Positions 61,740 through 64,000 of a DNA stretch of 64,000 nucleotides are shown here, one piece after another; position 1 is the first letter of the stretch, and each line of letters starts with the position of its first letter. The notes under the pieces are model-generated. The model was not told the DNA's origin. It saw only the letters and a program-made list of their open reading frames with translations, and ran no database searches. The DNA is taken from positions 70,746,400 through 70,810,399 of the forward strand of contig OY829328.1 in the NCBI GenBank assembly GCA_963691655.1, read 5' to 3'. The translations under genes and the position numbers were made by a program. Source of the stretch: Toxonevra muliebris. Its lineage: Eukaryota > Arthropoda > Insecta > Diptera > Pallopteridae.

Positions 61740-62860
61740 TAATTCTGATTTTTATACTTGATTGTTGAATATAAATAATTAGTATTTTTTAATAATTTTT
61801 AATTGCAAACAATTTTCAATGATTTGCTAACTTATGACCTTAATTAGACAAATATACAAATGAAACAAAAATTGCAATAACACATAATTGCAAACTAAAA
61901 TGTTTTCCCTTATTTATATTGTTAATTATCTAATTCTGTAGCTACATATGTATGAATTAGACTTTCCACGCCCACTTCACACTGTGTGCTTCACATATGT
62001 TACGACGGACGGACGGAAGTAGCAAACAGTTGCGCTTCTATGCTCCGGGGAAGATTTTCCAAATAACTGCTTCAAGGTATACACATACACACATTTACAT
62101 ACAGATATGTGTGTATGTGTGTATTATATATGAATGTTTTTCAATTACCAACCAAAAATTGTTGCTGCTGTTCATTGCTGGTGCTACAATTGCTCATTGC
62201 CATCATTTATAATTTAAAATTTGCCATTTGTGTAATTATTTTTTGAAGCAGTTTTGTTTTTTTCATTCATTGTTTGCTCAAGTGGAAATTTTACAGATAA
62301 AAAAACAAAGAAAACAAAAAACTTATGTACATGTGTGTGCAACAGGCGCAAAATACATAAACTTTTAGGACTGTGTGGTATAAAATAAATAACATGTGAA
62401 CATGTGAAAATAACAATAAAAGTAAAAAAAAAAAATATTGCTAAGGGTAAAAATTTTCCCTTCTGCGAGCCAGTGATGTGCACAAAAAAAAAATAAATAA
62501 ATAAATAAATAAAAAAACAAATGTGACAATCGAAGACGACGCGACATACACTGGCAGTTTCGTTATTTATTCTTTCCTCAACATCAATTTCCCAACACAA
62601 ATACATACATAAATTCAGACATACACATGTATGTATGTATGTACATATACTCATAGCAATATATTAGTCAAATAGAGAATTTTTTTATACCTATACCCCG
62701 AAAAAGTGTTAAAAAATTCATTCAAAAAAAATTCATAAAAAAAAAACAAAAAAAAAATCTGCTTCAAATTTATCCTGCAGCAGCATTACTGTCACATTTG
62801 TTGTTGTTTACTGCACTTTTTTTCCTGTTTGGTTGAGTGCTCTCTCTCTCCTCAATTTAT
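61740..62860. other. AT-rich DNA, no supported gene
   Basis: A less AT-rich patch at 61960-62080 ends in a possible donor (TTCAAG|GTATAC) but no frame runs through it. AAATAAATAAATAAATAAA lies near 62489-62510. The 62214-62654 frame is low-complexity. Confidence 0.5.
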
Positions 62861-62867
62861 GTTATAG

Positions 62868-62970
62868 ATTCATATCCTTATGGCAGTGCCCCAGCACTAC
62901 ATCAATGCTGCTGTCTACCATTTCCACCTCTCTATCACTCGCTACAACATATGCGCATACATGTGTGTGT
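62868..62970 (+). CDS. Candidate exon following a strong acceptor, gene not recognised
   Basis: A long pyrimidine tract (TGCTCTCTCTCTCCTC) leads to a TTATAG acceptor at 62867. With one base carried over, as the 21196 exon would supply, the frame reads SYPYGSAPALHQCCC and LPFPPLYHSLQHM, then runs into a GT-rich stretch. There it either stops at a TGA or leaves through the GTGAGT near 62969. The first 15 codons look most protein-like; the end is doubtful. All three frames stay open for a while, so the phase choice rests on agreement with the upstream candidates. Confidence 0.35.
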
Positions 62971-62984
62971 GTGAGTGTGTGTGA

Positions 62985-63610
62985 GAGCAGAAACACCCAA
63001 TCTATTTGCTGCCTTTGCTAAATGGTGCATGCAGCAGATTTACCTTTTTTTTCTCGTTCACTTGCTCTCTTTTTCATTTATTTCTCTCGTTTGCCAACAA
63101 ACTGAGCACACTGCTGATTTATGTACATTGCGATATATTGCAATTTCACATATTCGATATGCATTTTTTTCCTCGGTGTTCGTTCTTTTTATGACAAAAT
63201 ATTTAAATGGCGTAAAAAAGTCATATTTGACAGTTATGCATTTTGGTTTTTATCGAAATATTGTTTAACAATTCTTTAAATGCAGGAGGTGGAAGTTAGT
63301 GATTTTAAAACTATTACTGTATTCGTTATAAAGTAATGAGTTTGATTGTGTGACTAAAAGGTGTGTAAGAGAGAGAGAGAGAGAGAGCGAGCGATAGAAG
63401 TTGTATAGGAATGTGAGTATACGGAAGGAATGCGGAAAACTTGTGTTGATTAAAGGAAGCATTTATGACAGAAATGAAAAATGTTATTACGGAAAAACCA
63501 TTTATATATTTTATATGCATATTCAGTATTCATTTTATTGCGTGTATAACTTGAAAATGAGGGATTTTTTTTATAAAAATATAGCTTTATTTCAATAACA
63601 AATTAAATGA
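62985..63610. other. AT-rich DNA with a GA tract, no gene seen
   Basis: GA microsatellite at about 63370-63391. No supported coding or RNA feature. Confidence 0.5.
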
Positions 63611-63616
63611 ATAAAT

Positions 63617-64000
63617 TATTCAAAGTAGTTGCTATCCTTGCCAAAAAAAAAAAACCGTCCATCTCTTGAGGCTATGAACGAATCATTCCAATTTTTGATA
63701 CTTTCAACTGAAGTAAAACGTATTCCAGTAAGCGCATCAATTGAATTAAATGATAGTCAGGCGAGGCAAGATTTGGTTAATACGGCGGGTGAAGCAAAAC
63801 TTCTCATCCACTATTTTCCACATAATTATTAACCGGTCTAGTAACATGAAGCCGCGCGTTGTCATGTCGAGAAATTGCGGCCTCGTGCCTGGTCGCATAT
63901 ACTGGACGTTTTTCGGTCACTGCTCTCTTTAAACGAATCAATACAGCTCTCCTGTAATAGTTTCACCAGATTTTAGCATCTCGTAATAGATGGCACGATG
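63617..64000 (-). pseudogene. C-terminal part of a second, different mariner transposase
   Basis: Read on the minus strand, the window ends inside a mariner. YYEMLKSGETITGELY lies near 63930-63985, HDNARLHVTRPV near 63840-63875, LASPDYHL near 63770-63795, and a terminal GKDSNYFE stop at 63616-63618. The PDYHL third-aspartate motif (instead of CDFFLF) and the YFE-type end set it apart from the relic at 1-984. They resemble the mauritiana-type branch, which is an inference. There are several stops and frameshifts, and a deletion before the last eight residues. The N-terminal half lies beyond the window. Confidence 0.9.

Noticed and set aside
61942..62079. Less AT-rich stretch ending in a TTCAAG|GTATAC donor
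   Set aside because: No frame is open between the plausible acceptor (TTCTGTAG) and the donor; at best untranslated.
62214..62654. 146-codon minus-strand frame
   Set aside because: Built from T-rich and ATTT-repeat DNA, no recognised domain and a hydrophobic low-complexity core.

Overview
The window is nuclear DNA of an insect, almost certainly a fly (Diptera). The signs are a very AT-rich background, GT-AG exon candidates lost in tens of kilobases of non-coding sequence, a tRNA-Glu with internal A and B boxes and an oligo-T terminator, and a transposon set of two mariner relics, a Tc1-like DD37E element, a DUF4817-type transposase fragment, a LINE with RNase H, tRNA-derived SINEs and foldback MITEs. 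There are no operons, ribosome binding sites or long conserved ORFs. Nearly all longer open frames are by-products of tandem repeats or low-complexity DNA. The species cannot be named from the sequence. Layout: 1-1215 is a broken mariner (minus strand). 1235-3000 is a purine-rich array, then a ~125-bp tandem repeat, then a transposase fragment. 5190-7655 holds three further arrays. 7998-8187 is a His/Gln-rich exon candidate. 10800-13245 holds two arrays. 14489-14527 is a micro-exon candidate. 16425-18800 is a GATTTCAG array interrupted by a nearly intact Tc1-like element (18803-20103). 20902-20973 is tRNA-Glu(UUC), closely followed by a 72-nt exon candidate (21196-21267). 22557-23468 is a hAT-like palindromic MITE with an 8-bp target duplication. 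27270-33790 is a large two-block array around CCATTACCGA. 35690-36960 is a SINE-like unit, a TTAGG tract and a LINE relic. 38520-50610 is a set of arrays and MITEs arranged roughly as a mirror image. 54728-55437 and 56990-58160 are two arrays of one 11-bp satellite in opposite orientation. 60040-61130 is another array interrupted by a SINE with a 17-bp target duplication. 61526-61736 is a foldback element, 62868 onwards is a last exon candidate, and 63617-64000 is a second mariner relic. How it fits together: the simplest reading is that most of the window is intron of one or more long plus-strand genes. Small exons at 14489, 21196 and 62868 join in one consistent phase, but I do not recognise the protein. 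The intron DNA is a patchwork of many unrelated degenerate tandem arrays, several used as landing sites by transposons. The most striking structure is the inverted satellite pair at 54.7-58.2 kb, which would form a very large hairpin if transcribed through.
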